Assembly (NCBI GenBank): GCA_046290675.1 | Contig: JBKAHA010000006.1 | Location: 248,001-312,000, forward strand | Direction: 5' to 3' | Length of the DNA stretch: 64,000 nt | Source: Aureliella sp046290675 | GTDB taxonomy: Bacteria > Planctomycetota > Planctomycetia > Pirellulales > Pirellulaceae | In this document: positions 43,891-53,199 of the stretch, piece by piece | Layout: every line of letters begins with the position of its first letter | Numbering within the stretch: position 1 is the first letter of the stretch | Program-made: the position numbers and the translations under genes | Notes under the pieces: generated by a model | What the model saw: the letters and a program-made list of their open reading frames with translations, nothing else | What the model was told of the DNA's origin: nothing | The model's database searches: none

Positions 43891-44577
43891 CTAGATTCGG
43901 GGCACAACAGGGATTTCGAGCATGCAGCCAAACTCACGAGCGAAGTCCACCGATACTCTCGCGTGGACTTTTCCTTGGCGGCCGAAGAATCCTTGCTTGC
44001 CAAATGCGGGGAAGACGCCTTCGTGCCAAATGTTGGGATGAATGTAGCAACCCAGGTTGCCCGGAAAGCGGAAGCAGACGAAGTCTTCTGGACGCACATC
44101 GTCGCCCGGTAAAGCGACGGGCATGTAGTAGTCGCCTGGTGTCTGTGGGAAGAACAGTTGTCCACCGTCTGGGTGGTAGTTTGCGTGCCAAATCAACAGA
44201 CGCTCGGGTGCTCTTGTGTGCCCTGTCGAAGCCGTTAGTGGCTCTTGTCCATATGCGAGTAGGTACTCTCCGCCAACAGCTTCGTTGAAGCCGTTCAAGA
44301 TATCCCCGTCCCAATTGGTGAGGAAATAGCCTTCAGTCGTTCCGCCTTCATCCCCGCTGTCTTCATCGACAGGCCGCCATCCAGCCGCGGGCCAGCGCAC
44401 GATTTCGATATCGCAATCGTCAATGTTCTCCACGACTCTTCCGAAGGGTTCGAAACGGCTGGCGTCGACGTCGATGACCGGGACCCGATGCTTTGTTAGG
44501 TTCGGCGGAAGGTCTGGATTGAGGTAGTTGATAGGGTGAACTTGCTCTTTTTCCGGCACGTAGAGTCTCCGCAACAT
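43891..44577 (-). CDS. Ureidoglycolate-lyase-like cupin (AllA superfamily)
   Basis: 228 residues from ATG 44577; a TTG at 44619 would add 14. Features aligning with AllA are VDASRFEPFGRVV at the start, then HPDGGQLFFPQ, LPGDDVRPED, and GCYIHPNIWHEGVF, the equivalent of the YHxNxWH cupin segment. It is longer than E. coli AllA (160 residues) because of an insert with acidic residues (about 65-85). AllA splits ureidoglycolate to glyoxylate and urea in purine degradation; no allantoin gene is near, so the substrate may differ. It lies 58 bp after the membrane gene at 44636 and may be co-transcribed. Confidence 0.65.
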   Translation of the reverse strand: MLRRLYVPEKEQVHPINYLNPDLPPNLTKHRVPVIDVDASRFEPFGRVVENIDDCDIEIVRWPAAGWRPVDEDSGDEGGTTEGYFLTNWDGDILNGFNEAVGGEYLLAYGQEPLTASTGHTRAPERLLIWHANYHPDGGQLFFPQTPGDYYMPVALPGDDVRPEDFVCFRFPGNLGCYIHPNIWHEGVFPAFGKQGFFGRQGKVHARVSVDFAREFGCMLEIPVVPRI

Positions 44578-44635
44578 GGGGAGCGAGAAAGTCCAACGCG
44601 CGGAATCGACTTGCGGCAAGCAAGGTCTCAGCGAG

Positions 44636-46228
44636 CTAGAGTCTCTCTACGCCCAAGTTAGGCTTGAGTATTCGGATCAATTCAGAACGGGCGGATGCCA
44701 AAACGGTTTGGCTTTGGGGGGCGTACCAAGTACGAACGCAGCAAACTGTGATCGGTGTTTGCTCGGGATTGTCTAACTTATGGTGGGCGAAAAAGCTGAA
44801 TGCTGGGGTCTCTTCGGCAGATCGAACATCCGGAGCTTTCGGGTTGGCTGCGGGGTCCACATCGACTGAGTCTGAGGTGAGCTGGTCGGATTCAATGGAA
44901 TCGAAGTCGACTTGTGCAGATTCCAGATCCAGCCCTCGGGATGCGAGCAACGAGGCGATTTGCGCATCGGTCCGGTGCCCAGCAACGAAAAGCAACTCGT
45001 CGCAGTAGATAGATTTAAGCGAGTGTCCAAGGTAGGTTTCCGTCAACTGTTGATCTGCGAGGAAAACTGACCTACGAGGTGTACTCAAGCTCAGAGGCGA
45101 ATTGGCCCCGGCCAGTGAACTGAGGAAGGGCCCCGCACTATCAGGCATTCGCGCGTATTCGGTCGTTTTCGTTTCCGATTGAACGGCGAATACGATTCCG
45201 CATCCGAGCTGAACTACGGCTAGGGCAATGGCTACCAACGCAGGCCACGAGCCAGGCGTCACCTGCAATTGACTGTCGGTTCTCCACCAGTTGAATTCAG
45301 CCGGCTTCATTTGTCCGAGCTGTAGGGCTGCGTTCCAAGCGGCAGCCAGCGGGTTGCCTTTCCCGCCAAGGTGCCCGGCCGAAATCGGACAGAAGATGAC
45401 TGAAATGAGCCTCTCGGCGCTCAAGAAGAACAGGGCACCACAGAGTGTGATGAGTGCCGGAGTCGTCCAGTTGAATTCGGGGGAACCCCATGCAGCCACT
45501 GGTATTTCGTTAATCGCCAAAACGATGGCGAAACTGCTCAAGCTAACTAAGCAGGTGACGCAGGCGACCGCTAGCGTAAACAGCGACGTTAGTATATCTC
45601 GGCCAACGAGGCACAGAAAAATGGCGGCGGCGAAGACCGCGGCGTAGTAGTGCCAGTTGTGAGCCAGCAAGGAATAATCGAAAGAACCAAATTGATAAAT
45701 GAGACGTTGTGGCTCGCTAACGTGGGCGGTCTCGAATGTACGTAGGGAAATATCAGTGATCGTGCGGACAGCACGCAATGCAAAGAACTGAACGGCCGGC
45801 ATCGAATAGCCCCACAGCACAGTGGCGCTGAGGAGCAAGGGAGCCAAGCGAAGTCCAATCTGCGAGAACAGCTTGCACGAGCTCAGCGAAAATAGAGAAC
45901 TCAGAAGCGCTCCCGCGAGCATCAGTGGCGTATTGGAGATGGCTAGGCCAATAACGCAAGCAGCAACGGCGGCTCCGGCAACGTAAAGTCTTTCGATGCG
46001 CTGCGACCGCAACTGAAATTTCTTCAGTGGGAGCGAAAGGATGACGCCCCCCAGAACGACGGCACCGCTCGCGTAAAAATAGTAGCCGAGCCACCAGTTC
46101 GTTTGAGCTAGGTTGTACGCAACGATGCCCCAAAGTACGGAAGATACGCAGAGGGATACCGCGAAACCGACGAATCGGATAGGGGCTATCTCTTGCGGTT
46201 GGTAGGGCATGGTTCGTTCGTCGGACAT
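44636..46228 (-). CDS. Multi-pass membrane protein, possibly degenerate exosortase (XrtU-like)
   Basis: 530 residues. About ten hydrophobic helices fill residues 15-280, with another at about 325-345 and a soluble C-terminus. The end of the membrane part (LISVIFCPISAGHLGGKGNP, then LAAAWNAAL) and the layout resemble exosortase U of planctomycetes. But where an exosortase has ACSG, the Arg of an NVxRI-type helix and a His before the last helix, this protein has LLAHNW (188-192), a VSLSSFA helix and EFNWTTPA. If homologous, it has lost the catalytic Cys-Arg-His. The alternative is an unrelated membrane protein. It is divergent from a TPR gene and 1.2 kb from a PEP-CTERM gene. Confidence 0.6.
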   Translation of the reverse strand: MSDERTMPYQPQEIAPIRFVGFAVSLCVSSVLWGIVAYNLAQTNWWLGYYFYASGAVVLGGVILSLPLKKFQLRSQRIERLYVAGAAVAACVIGLAISNTPLMLAGALLSSLFSLSSCKLFSQIGLRLAPLLLSATVLWGYSMPAVQFFALRAVRTITDISLRTFETAHVSEPQRLIYQFGSFDYSLLAHNWHYYAAVFAAAIFLCLVGRDILTSLFTLAVACVTCLVSLSSFAIVLAINEIPVAAWGSPEFNWTTPALITLCGALFFLSAERLISVIFCPISAGHLGGKGNPLAAAWNAALQLGQMKPAEFNWWRTDSQLQVTPGSWPALVAIALAVVQLGCGIVFAVQSETKTTEYARMPDSAGPFLSSLAGANSPLSLSTPRRSVFLADQQLTETYLGHSLKSIYCDELLFVAGHRTDAQIASLLASRGLDLESAQVDFDSIESDQLTSDSVDVDPAANPKAPDVRSAEETPAFSFFAHHKLDNPEQTPITVCCVRTWYAPQSQTVLASARSELIRILKPNLGVERL

Positions 46229-46436
46229 TCTGAACTCCGGAGGCCAGATCCTCAGTTGACTATTGAAATTGCCACTATAACTGGGACGACTGCTTATTCG
46301 TTAATACTTGTTGAAGAAATGGTTAGCGTTCAGTTGCATTGGATCTGTCGCCGAGTTGGGCAAGAGAAACTATGATGGCGATTAACCCGACACACTATTT
46401 TGACATCGGTAGAATTCATCTACGCCTGCCACCAAG

Positions 46437-48242
46437 ATGCTCGACGCCCTTTCTGACCCTGAACCATCAGAAGACGAATCCCGGGAGGACTCGTCTGTGC
46501 AGGTAGAGTCCGCGTCTAGAACAAAGCCAACGAGGAGAAGACGCTTTCGTCGCCGGAACGCTGATTGGGAGCGAAGCTGGGCTGACCCATTCCTGTGGCC
46601 ATTCAGGAAGCTGAATAGCTTTCTCAATCACTGGGGATTCGGGCAGCTTTTGGGGACTGGCCTGGGAGCCGTTGTCGGCTTGGTACGTCGATCAATGCGT
46701 TTTCGAGATACACGCTCTACGGTTGTGGAGACGGATCGGGAGTCGGAGGTCATTGCGATCCCGGATAAGAAGACTCTCGCAAATCCGCTCTGGTGGTGTT
46801 TGTGGGCGCTCCAATTTCCACTGACTTGGCTGGTTTCGCGACCCTTTGTCGGCTTGGTTCTTTCTGTTCCCGCTGTCGTGGCATTGGGAGCCATGTTTTT
46901 GGTTTTGAACCGCGGAGCGCAAATCAAAGAAGATCGCCAAGCCAGTCGACTTCGTAAGGAGTTTGTCGCTGCCGTTGACGCGGAAGAAATAGACAAAGCT
47001 CGGTTTCTTGGCAATGCCATCGTTCGATTGCAACCCGATAGTGCCCCTGACCTTTTTAATCTTGCAATTGTCGAAGAAAGCGACGGCAATGCGGATGAGT
47101 CTGAATTCCTGATGTCCGTCGCTGCCGAGAATCTCAAATACGAGCAAGCGGCTCTGTGGCTCGCAAGTAGGTCAGGCGATCGGCAGGCGATCGATGCCTG
47201 GGACGACAAGCAGAAGTCTGATTATCTAAAGTGGCTTAAGGTTGCCAACGAATCGAATCCCGAGTCGGTCGATACCATCAAAGCTCTCGCGGACGCTCAG
47301 CGTGCGTCCGGTGATTTAGGTGCTGCGTACGAAACGTTGCTGAAGCTCGAGGAGCCTGATTCGTCGATCAAGCTATTGCTGCTGCTGCTTGAGAAGGAGC
47401 TCGGTTATCCGGAAAAGGCACGCAAGCGTGCGATTGAGTCCGTGCAGCAGCAGATGCAGTTACTCGCCGACGTTCCTGGATTGGTCGATGAGCGGATTTT
47501 GACTGCTAAGATGCTCGTTTTTTTGGAGTATGAGGAACGAGCGAAGAATCTCTTGCTCCAAGGCCTAAAGCGTAGGCCAACCGGTGAGGATCGTGCCAAA
47601 CTGATGCGTGCAACTGCCGACGCTTTTGTGATTCTGGCAGACAAGGAATACAAGGCGGATAGCTCTCCACGCGGTTTGATGAAACGCATGGAAAATTTAA
47701 AGACCGCCGTCAGTGCCGATCCGGCCAGTCCGGCTGTGATACAGGCAGTTATGCAGGCATGCCTGGACGCAGCAAAGTCAGATGAGAAGCAAATAGCGAT
47801 TCTGCGGGAAGCGATCGTCCAGGGCGTTTCTGCGGATGCCGCCCACTTTATTCTGGGGACCACGGCACTCATGCAAGGCGAAGTGGAAGAAGCGAAGGGC
47901 CACCTCGAGCTTGCTGCTGAAACGATGCCGGGGCTACCTGGTGTGCTCAACAATTTGGCCTACGCAATGTGCCAGGAAGAAGATGCGGATTTGGATCAGG
48001 CTCTGCAATTCTCGGAAGCGGCTCTGCGGCAGACCCCTGGCAATGCGTTTGTGCTAGAGACACGCGGCCAGATTTTGGTTCGCCTAGAGCGTTACAAAGA
48101 GGCGATTCCCGATTTAGAGGCTGCCCTCGAAAACGAAGATCTTCGAAAGCTTGTCCGGCCAAGCCTAGCTATTGCTTATGAGAAAATCGGCCAGCCAGCC
48201 ATCGCCAAGCGGCACCGAGACTTGCACGCCAAAGGTCGCTAG
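46437..48242 (+). CDS. Membrane-anchored TPR protein
   Basis: 601 residues. An acidic then Arg-rich N-terminus (TKPTRRRRFRRRN) and two hydrophobic segments (about 122-135 and 138-160) place the rest on one face of the inner membrane. Residues 175-600 are TPR-like helical repeats, clearest at the end (FILGTTALMQGEVEEAKGHL, LNNLAYAMCQEED, FVLETRGQILVRLERYKEAI). No catalytic motif. TPR proteins of this kind are often found with exosortase genes and with extracellular polymer synthesis. ATG at 46437 lacks a clear Shine-Dalgarno. Confidence 0.85.
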   Translation: MLDALSDPEPSEDESREDSSVQVESASRTKPTRRRRFRRRNADWERSWADPFLWPFRKLNSFLNHWGFGQLLGTGLGAVVGLVRRSMRFRDTRSTVVETDRESEVIAIPDKKTLANPLWWCLWALQFPLTWLVSRPFVGLVLSVPAVVALGAMFLVLNRGAQIKEDRQASRLRKEFVAAVDAEEIDKARFLGNAIVRLQPDSAPDLFNLAIVEESDGNADESEFLMSVAAENLKYEQAALWLASRSGDRQAIDAWDDKQKSDYLKWLKVANESNPESVDTIKALADAQRASGDLGAAYETLLKLEEPDSSIKLLLLLLEKELGYPEKARKRAIESVQQQMQLLADVPGLVDERILTAKMLVFLEYEERAKNLLLQGLKRRPTGEDRAKLMRATADAFVILADKEYKADSSPRGLMKRMENLKTAVSADPASPAVIQAVMQACLDAAKSDEKQIAILREAIVQGVSADAAHFILGTTALMQGEVEEAKGHLELAAETMPGLPGVLNNLAYAMCQEEDADLDQALQFSEAALRQTPGNAFVLETRGQILVRLERYKEAIPDLEAALENEDLRKLVRPSLAIAYEKIGQPAIAKRHRDLHAKGR

Positions 48243-48411
48243 TACATTTAGTTTTCCAGGGCGGAAAACAAGCCTGCCGGCTCGGCGACCATGTCGGCGT
48301 GGCTTCGACCACCGATTCAAGGCTACCGTAATCAGTCATGATTTCCGTCCATCACAAGACGATTCCACGTAAGTTGCTGCGGATACTGGTGGAGTCGAGA
48401 AGGAATGAAGA

Positions 48412-48439
48412 ACCAGCTGCTTTGACCAGCTGCTTTGAC
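48412..48439. repeat. Short direct repeat, 2 x ACCAGCTGCTTTG
   Basis: Two adjacent 13-bp copies plus ACC, in the 211-bp space between two convergent genes. It is too short to infer more. Confidence 0.7.
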
Positions 48440-48453
48440 CTATAGGAACTGCG

Positions 48454-49581
48454 TTACCAGGATTGCCAAGCTTGCTCTGCTAAGCCAAACGAGAGCGTCA
48501 TTCCAGCGCCACCAGGGCCGACCAAGATATTGACCTGAGGATGCGGAGAGTCTTCATAGACCGTTTGGGTCGGGTGCTTGGCGTAGATACCCGACCAGCG
48601 TTCCCGCACGGTCCAATCTTCAAGATGGATTAATTTTCGCAACTCGCGAAGCATCAATTCGTCAATCTCAGCTTTGTTGAAAGGCGAAATGTCATCGTCG
48701 TATTCGTGGGAATCACCCAGCACGACACGACCGCTATCAAAGTGGGATGCCATGACGTGGATGCCATACTGATCCAATTCAGGACTCTCATTTTGAATGC
48801 GTTCAACTAGCTTAGGCAAACTTGGGCACTGTTGAAACGACGTGTAGTGCCGTAGGGTCAGTCCGCTGGCCAGATGCGCGCGATTTGCGCTACTTGTGGC
48901 CGCGGATTGTGATTCGCAGCTGAGCATCTGCAACTTGCAACGCTTCAGGCCAGAGTCAGCGAAAGCACTTGGGAAAAGCGTTTCAAAGTCGCTTCCACTA
49001 CAGATGACGGCTCGACCTGAGGAGTACTCCTGCCCGTCACCCGTCACGATGCTTTCGGGGCCGGCTTCGACTACGGCAGTGTTCCAATGCAGCGTGACCC
49101 CAAATTTCTCTTGCAGCCAAGCTGCTATTTGTGACGGTGCGGTCCGCGGGTCAACGCGAGCTTCCGTTGGGCTCCACATTCCGCCCAGAAGTCCATCTTG
49201 TTTCGCAATACAACTTCGTGACGCAATCTCTTCGGCGGAAAGCATCTGAACATCGTGAGACCCCAGCCCCACGAATTCCTCAAGAACGGCCAATTCGTCT
49301 TCGCGAAATGCCAAATGAATCGAGCCGCATTCTTCGACGTTGAGTGCTCCGGATTGGTTCAGCTCAAGCCAGAACTCCCGCGAACGCATGGCGATTTCGT
49401 GTGGAGCCCCGGCTGGCTGGCCGATCGGCCAAACCATGCCAAAATTGCGGACCGTGGCTCCTTGGGGCTGTGGGCTTCGTTCAAAAACCCCGACTTTTAG
49501 ACCTCTTTTTGCAGCGCACCAAGCGTTCGCCAGCCCTATAATGCCTGAGCCGATGACGGCAACGTCGTAGGCAGTTGTCAT
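48454..49581 (-). CDS. HpnW-type FAD-dependent amine oxidoreductase (phosphonate-linked)
   Basis: 375 residues from ATG 49581, which overlaps the previous gene's TGA as ATGA, implying coupled translation. The FAD-binding start is YDVAVIGSGIIGLANAWCAA. GATVRNFGMVWPIGQPAG and the C-terminal GPGGAGMTLSFGLA match TIGR03364, a DAO-like family described from phosphonate gene clusters. Characterised relatives of this kind oxidise aminoethylphosphonate or its N-methyl derivatives. Partner of the HD oxygenase. The longer frame starting at 49617 is rejected because the FAD motif begins right after MTTAYD. Confidence 0.88.
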   Translation of the reverse strand: MTTAYDVAVIGSGIIGLANAWCAAKRGLKVGVFERSPQPQGATVRNFGMVWPIGQPAGAPHEIAMRSREFWLELNQSGALNVEECGSIHLAFREDELAVLEEFVGLGSHDVQMLSAEEIASRSCIAKQDGLLGGMWSPTEARVDPRTAPSQIAAWLQEKFGVTLHWNTAVVEAGPESIVTGDGQEYSSGRAVICSGSDFETLFPSAFADSGLKRCKLQMLSCESQSAATSSANRAHLASGLTLRHYTSFQQCPSLPKLVERIQNESPELDQYGIHVMASHFDSGRVVLGDSHEYDDDISPFNKAEIDELMLRELRKLIHLEDWTVRERWSGIYAKHPTQTVYEDSPHPQVNILVGPGGAGMTLSFGLAEQAWQSW

Positions 49582-50126
49582 CTTGTTTCCAACGCGAGTG
49601 GTTCGAGAATATTCCAATAGTGGTCCAGGCTCGGTGTTTCTAGCCCAACGACTTTCGCCAAGTCATCCCAGTGTCGCAAGCGAACGGCGTCTTGGAAATA
49701 CGGGGAGGTTTCAAACTCGGCGACTTCGGCATCCGACATTGGGCCGCCTTGTAGTTTCAGACTCAGCTGGGAAGGTTCGCTTAGTTCTTGGTGGTAAGTC
49801 GCATTGGTAGCGCAGAGGTAGCGTTTGGCTGGAACATGTAGACGAACGGGCTCGATGACAGGAAGATCGAAAAGCCCGTCAAGAGCCCTGGCTGCCAAAT
49901 CTTCGTGGCAGTCGTCGATTCCGTGCTCGGGAGCATCCTCAGGTAATGTGTGAAGGAGATGTCCGACGTCGTGAAGCAAGGCTGCCGTGACGAGCGCATC
50001 GGAAGCTTTCTCTTGCTCAGCCAGCCAAGCCGCCTGCAACGCGTGTTCAAGTTGTGTCACGGCTTCGCCGCCGTAAAGCGAGTCGCCGCCGAGGTCGAAG
50101 CATTCTCGCAATTGCTCTAGATTCAT
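49578..50126 (-). CDS. PhnZ-like HD-domain mixed-valence diiron oxygenase
   Basis: 182 residues, matching the HDIG family TIGR03276 found in phosphonate operons. Residues Y18, E21, H28, H52, D53 and H74 sit in the same spacing as Tyr24, Glu27, His34, His58, Asp59 and His80 of PhnZ (constant offset of 6); H97 fits His104 with one deletion. LLHDVGH is the HD motif. PhnZ uses O2 to split the C-P bond of 1-hydroxy-2-aminoethylphosphonate to glycine and phosphate. By inference this enzyme cleaves a hydroxylated phosphonate; no PhnY hydroxylase is in the window. 116 bp after the transporter gene. Confidence 0.87.
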   Translation of the reverse strand: MNLEQLRECFDLGGDSLYGGEAVTQLEHALQAAWLAEQEKASDALVTAALLHDVGHLLHTLPEDAPEHGIDDCHEDLAARALDGLFDLPVIEPVRLHVPAKRYLCATNATYHQELSEPSQLSLKLQGGPMSDAEVAEFETSPYFQDAVRLRHWDDLAKVVGLETPSLDHYWNILEPLALETR

Positions 50127-50242
50127 TCGTTACTCCATGCGTCGCTCTGTATCGAACGTCGACTCTCCGGTTGAATAAGGGAGGCGAGGGGGATTGCTTG
50201 AAGCGGACCGCTCGGGGAATCCGCAGCGGTCTAGGCTACTGG

Positions 50243-51562
50243 TCAGGAGGCTTGCCCTGATTCGCCAGGCAACATTGGGTGGTCGGCTTCTTTCACCTGC
50301 GAGGTGACGACTTGCTGACCGGCAAATGTTGCTTGGAAATAGAAGACAAGGAATACGATCATCACACTGGCACCGATCGAACAGAGCACGAGTATATCGC
50401 GAAATGCGGGTAGCACTTGGCCAGACTCAGTTAAGGCCGGGGCGAGAAGAAGCGCCGCGGAGTAACCGAGATATCCGATGGCATCGGCGAGATACATCAA
50501 GAATCCGAGATTGCCAACGCGACGCGACAACGCAATCAGCCGTTCGAAAATAGTTGTGTGAAAGGCGACATAAGGAATATAGAGACCGATTCCGCAAAGG
50601 ATCATGAATGTCATTGGTGACACGATTCCGCGTGGCTGAGCAAATGCTGCGAAAATGGTCAACGCAAATGCGGCCGCCATGGTAGCGAGGCAAAGTTGAA
50701 TGGCTTGCAAGTTGCCACGAATCCAAATCATCAGACCGCTGATCAAGGTCACCACGACGGCGACGGAAGTTTCCGAAATCGCGTAGACTTCTGGTTGTCC
50801 GCCTTCGTTGAACTCGGACCAGAGCTCAACACTGAAGTCATCCCTCAACGTTCTCACGGTTGTTAGCACGACGTAGATGAGAAGCAACAGAGTGAGTCCC
50901 GGCCAATAGGCACGAAAGAACGTCCAACGTTGCTTGCCGTTCATTTCCGTACGTTCCGAGCGAAGCTCTCGGTCTTGCTCATCAGGCGGAGGCGTGTACT
51001 GCAGCAGCCAAACTGAAATCAGTAGCGGAATGGTAAACAAACCACCTACAATCATCGGCATTGCAAAATCACTAACGCCGTAGTTTTCGATCAGCGTTCG
51101 GCCGATCGATTTGACGACCCCCGATGACATGATGAAGCTCGCGCAGAGAACGGCCGCCAATGCCTCGGTGTTCTTTCTGCCTTCGAGGTATCCAAGAACC
51201 AGACCAAATACCATTCCTAGGGGCAGTCCGTTGAGGAAAAGGCAGACGACCTTGGCCGGCGTTGGCAATGTTGCGAAGCCGACCAATGCCAGTTCTGCGA
51301 ATCCGATCAGTCCAAGAATGCTGATGGCGCGATACTTTGACGGCATCTCGGAAATCACTTTGATGCCGATGAATTTCGATAGCACGTATCCGAGCAATTG
51401 ACTCGTCACCAGGAGCGACTTCAAGCCGAATCCCCACAGCTCCTGATCCTCAAACGTCCCAGCAGAAAACGGCTTGCGGAATGCATACATACAAAAGTAC
51501 GTCGAGAACGCGGCGCAGGCGGAAAGGACTAATGCTGCGTTGCGATGCTTAAGCCAAACCAT
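50243..51562 (-). CDS. MFS-like transporter (DUF5690 type)
   Basis: 439 residues with about 12 hydrophobic segments. The first helix carries YFCMYAFRKPFSAGTF, which resembles the start of organophosphate:phosphate antiporters (UhpT/GlpT: YxxRxxF). The remainder matches the DUF5690 group of MFS-like proteins of Planctomycetota and Bacteroidota. A soluble loop lies between halves at about 195-215 (PPPDEQDRELRSERTE). Position inside the phosphatase/phosphonate operon suggests uptake of an organophosphonate or phosphate ester, by inference only. Confidence 0.82.
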   Translation of the reverse strand: MVWLKHRNAALVLSACAAFSTYFCMYAFRKPFSAGTFEDQELWGFGLKSLLVTSQLLGYVLSKFIGIKVISEMPSKYRAISILGLIGFAELALVGFATLPTPAKVVCLFLNGLPLGMVFGLVLGYLEGRKNTEALAAVLCASFIMSSGVVKSIGRTLIENYGVSDFAMPMIVGGLFTIPLLISVWLLQYTPPPDEQDRELRSERTEMNGKQRWTFFRAYWPGLTLLLLIYVVLTTVRTLRDDFSVELWSEFNEGGQPEVYAISETSVAVVVTLISGLMIWIRGNLQAIQLCLATMAAAFALTIFAAFAQPRGIVSPMTFMILCGIGLYIPYVAFHTTIFERLIALSRRVGNLGFLMYLADAIGYLGYSAALLLAPALTESGQVLPAFRDILVLCSIGASVMIVFLVFYFQATFAGQQVVTSQVKEADHPMLPGESGQAS

Positions 51563-51627
51563 AATGTGCTATCTCTGTTCCTACTGGATGACGAGCGGCT
51601 TTGAGCTGAACGGCCGAGCGCGGACTC

Positions 51628-53037
51628 CTAGTTCTCCTCAACGGTCTCGCGGAGATTTTGCGGTACCTCGGGTTCGAGTTCCACTAGTTGGTTTTTCTTT
51701 CCGGGGCGTTTGGTCAATTCGAATGCGTCGTATAGATCGCCGACCGCAGTTCGAGCTTCGAAACGCAGCTTCGATCCGTCGATGTGGATGATTTGGTACA
51801 GCTGCGTATCCTCGGCAACTCGCTTCATGAACGCATGCCGCGTGTTGGGATACATTTTGGGGCCGCTAACGGAAACAACATAGATGGTGCCATTCTTGGG
51901 GTCCTGTTTTTGCACGCCGGTTGGCAAGTTCTGTTCTTCGGCGGATGTATCGGCGTCGCTTAAAACCTGATCTGGAACTTCGAACCCGGTGCGTCCGTAG
52001 GTGTGGTCATGTCCCTGCAGGACCAAATCGACTTGGTAGCGGTCAAAGATCGGCTTCCAAAGTGCTCGTAATTCGGGGTTGTCTCGGCCTTTTCCCGTGG
52101 AATACATCGGGTGGTGAAAAGTACATACGACCCACTCGCATTCGTTCTCGGACAGAACTTGCTCGAGCCACTTCGCTTGGACATCTTGCTTGGATGTGCT
52201 GTTCAATCCAATCAGACGCATGTTGTGATAAGTCAGCGTGAAGCAGGTTTCTTCCAGACCCTCAGGACCGTTTTCCGGAAAGGTAAAGATTGGATTCCAG
52301 TGATGTGAAAGTCGGCGAGTCCCATCTTCCTGCTTTGCATGCTCATGGTTGCCAGGGATGGCTATGTTGCGAGTCATCGCGTTGAGCCAAGCACCCGCAC
52401 CAAACCACTCTCCCCACTCACCATCGCTTTCCGCGCGGTTGATCAAATCGCCAGCGTGCAACAAGAATGCGGCTTTGGGAGCGTCCCGATAAGCCTCACG
52501 GATGACGCGGGACCACATCGATCGAACATTGTTCTGAGCGTCGCCGAAATAAACAAAGGAAAATGGTTCGGGTGACTCTGCGGCAGTAGTGAATTGAAAC
52601 CACTCACTCCAATTCACCCCGTCGCCGACCCGGTATACGTAGGTCGTACCTGGCTTCAATTCCTTGAACGTGACGCTGTGGTAGTGAGCCGTGCTGAGGT
52701 TGGTTTTTAATGCTTCCGAAATCGCAACGTATGTCTTTGCTTTGTCCGTGAAGTTAGGCCCCGCCTCGGCTTCCGCAATTTCTGCCAACGCCGTTGCGAC
52801 TGCGACTGACGTCCGCCAGTTTACTGACTGCGTTGTTCGCGAGTCACCGCTCATGGTGAGGATGATTCGATCCGGCATGGCACTCGGAGCATACATTTCT
52901 GCGTGTCCGACCGCCGGAACATGATGATGGTGGTCTTCGTCACCGTCGTGCGCGAGCAATGGTGAAGCGATCGACCCGAAAAGCAGAACGGCAGCGGATA
53001 AGCTCTGCATCAACGAACGAATATGGATGTTGGACAT
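51628..53037 (-). CDS. Exported purple-acid-phosphatase-like metallophosphoesterase
   Basis: 469 residues. Signal peptide to about residue 29 (SPLLAH), then a His/Asp-rich patch (DGDEDHHHHVPAVGH) that may bind metal. A fibronectin-like domain (about 50-155) precedes the metallophosphoesterase domain: YFGDAQNN, HAGDLINR, GNHEHAK, CTFHHPMY and GHDHTYGR supply the five metal-binding blocks. It hydrolyses phosphomonoesters in the periplasm or outside. First gene of the operon with the transporter, PhnZ-like and HpnW-like genes (65 bp to the transporter). Confidence 0.92.
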   Translation of the reverse strand: MSNIHIRSLMQSLSAAVLLFGSIASPLLAHDGDEDHHHHVPAVGHAEMYAPSAMPDRIILTMSGDSRTTQSVNWRTSVAVATALAEIAEAEAGPNFTDKAKTYVAISEALKTNLSTAHYHSVTFKELKPGTTYVYRVGDGVNWSEWFQFTTAAESPEPFSFVYFGDAQNNVRSMWSRVIREAYRDAPKAAFLLHAGDLINRAESDGEWGEWFGAGAWLNAMTRNIAIPGNHEHAKQEDGTRRLSHHWNPIFTFPENGPEGLEETCFTLTYHNMRLIGLNSTSKQDVQAKWLEQVLSENECEWVVCTFHHPMYSTGKGRDNPELRALWKPIFDRYQVDLVLQGHDHTYGRTGFEVPDQVLSDADTSAEEQNLPTGVQKQDPKNGTIYVVSVSGPKMYPNTRHAFMKRVAEDTQLYQIIHIDGSKLRFEARTAVGDLYDAFELTKRPGKKNQLVELEPEVPQNLRETVEEN

Positions 53038-53176
53038 GGTGTGCTTTCTGACACGGACTACGGTTGGCCCAGCCGGCGGACTCCCCCTCTGTGGGCGAAT
53101 CCAATAGACAGATTGGGGCGGAGCCTTGGCGACTCATCGACGAGTACAGGCCCAAAGCGAGCTACACGACGAAACC

Positions 53177-53199
53177 GGTTCGAACAGCGGTTCGAACAG
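53177..53199. promoter_or_regulatory. Paired 11-bp repeats, GGTTCGAACAG
   Basis: Two identical copies one base apart, each containing the palindrome GTTCGAAC, 140 bp upstream of the phosphatase start. Spacing fits a dimeric regulator, unidentified. Confidence 0.4.

Noticed and set aside
43815..44288. 157-codon plus-strand frame opposite the cupin gene
   Set aside because: Antisense to the AllA-like gene; the cupin has conserved motifs and the frame does not.
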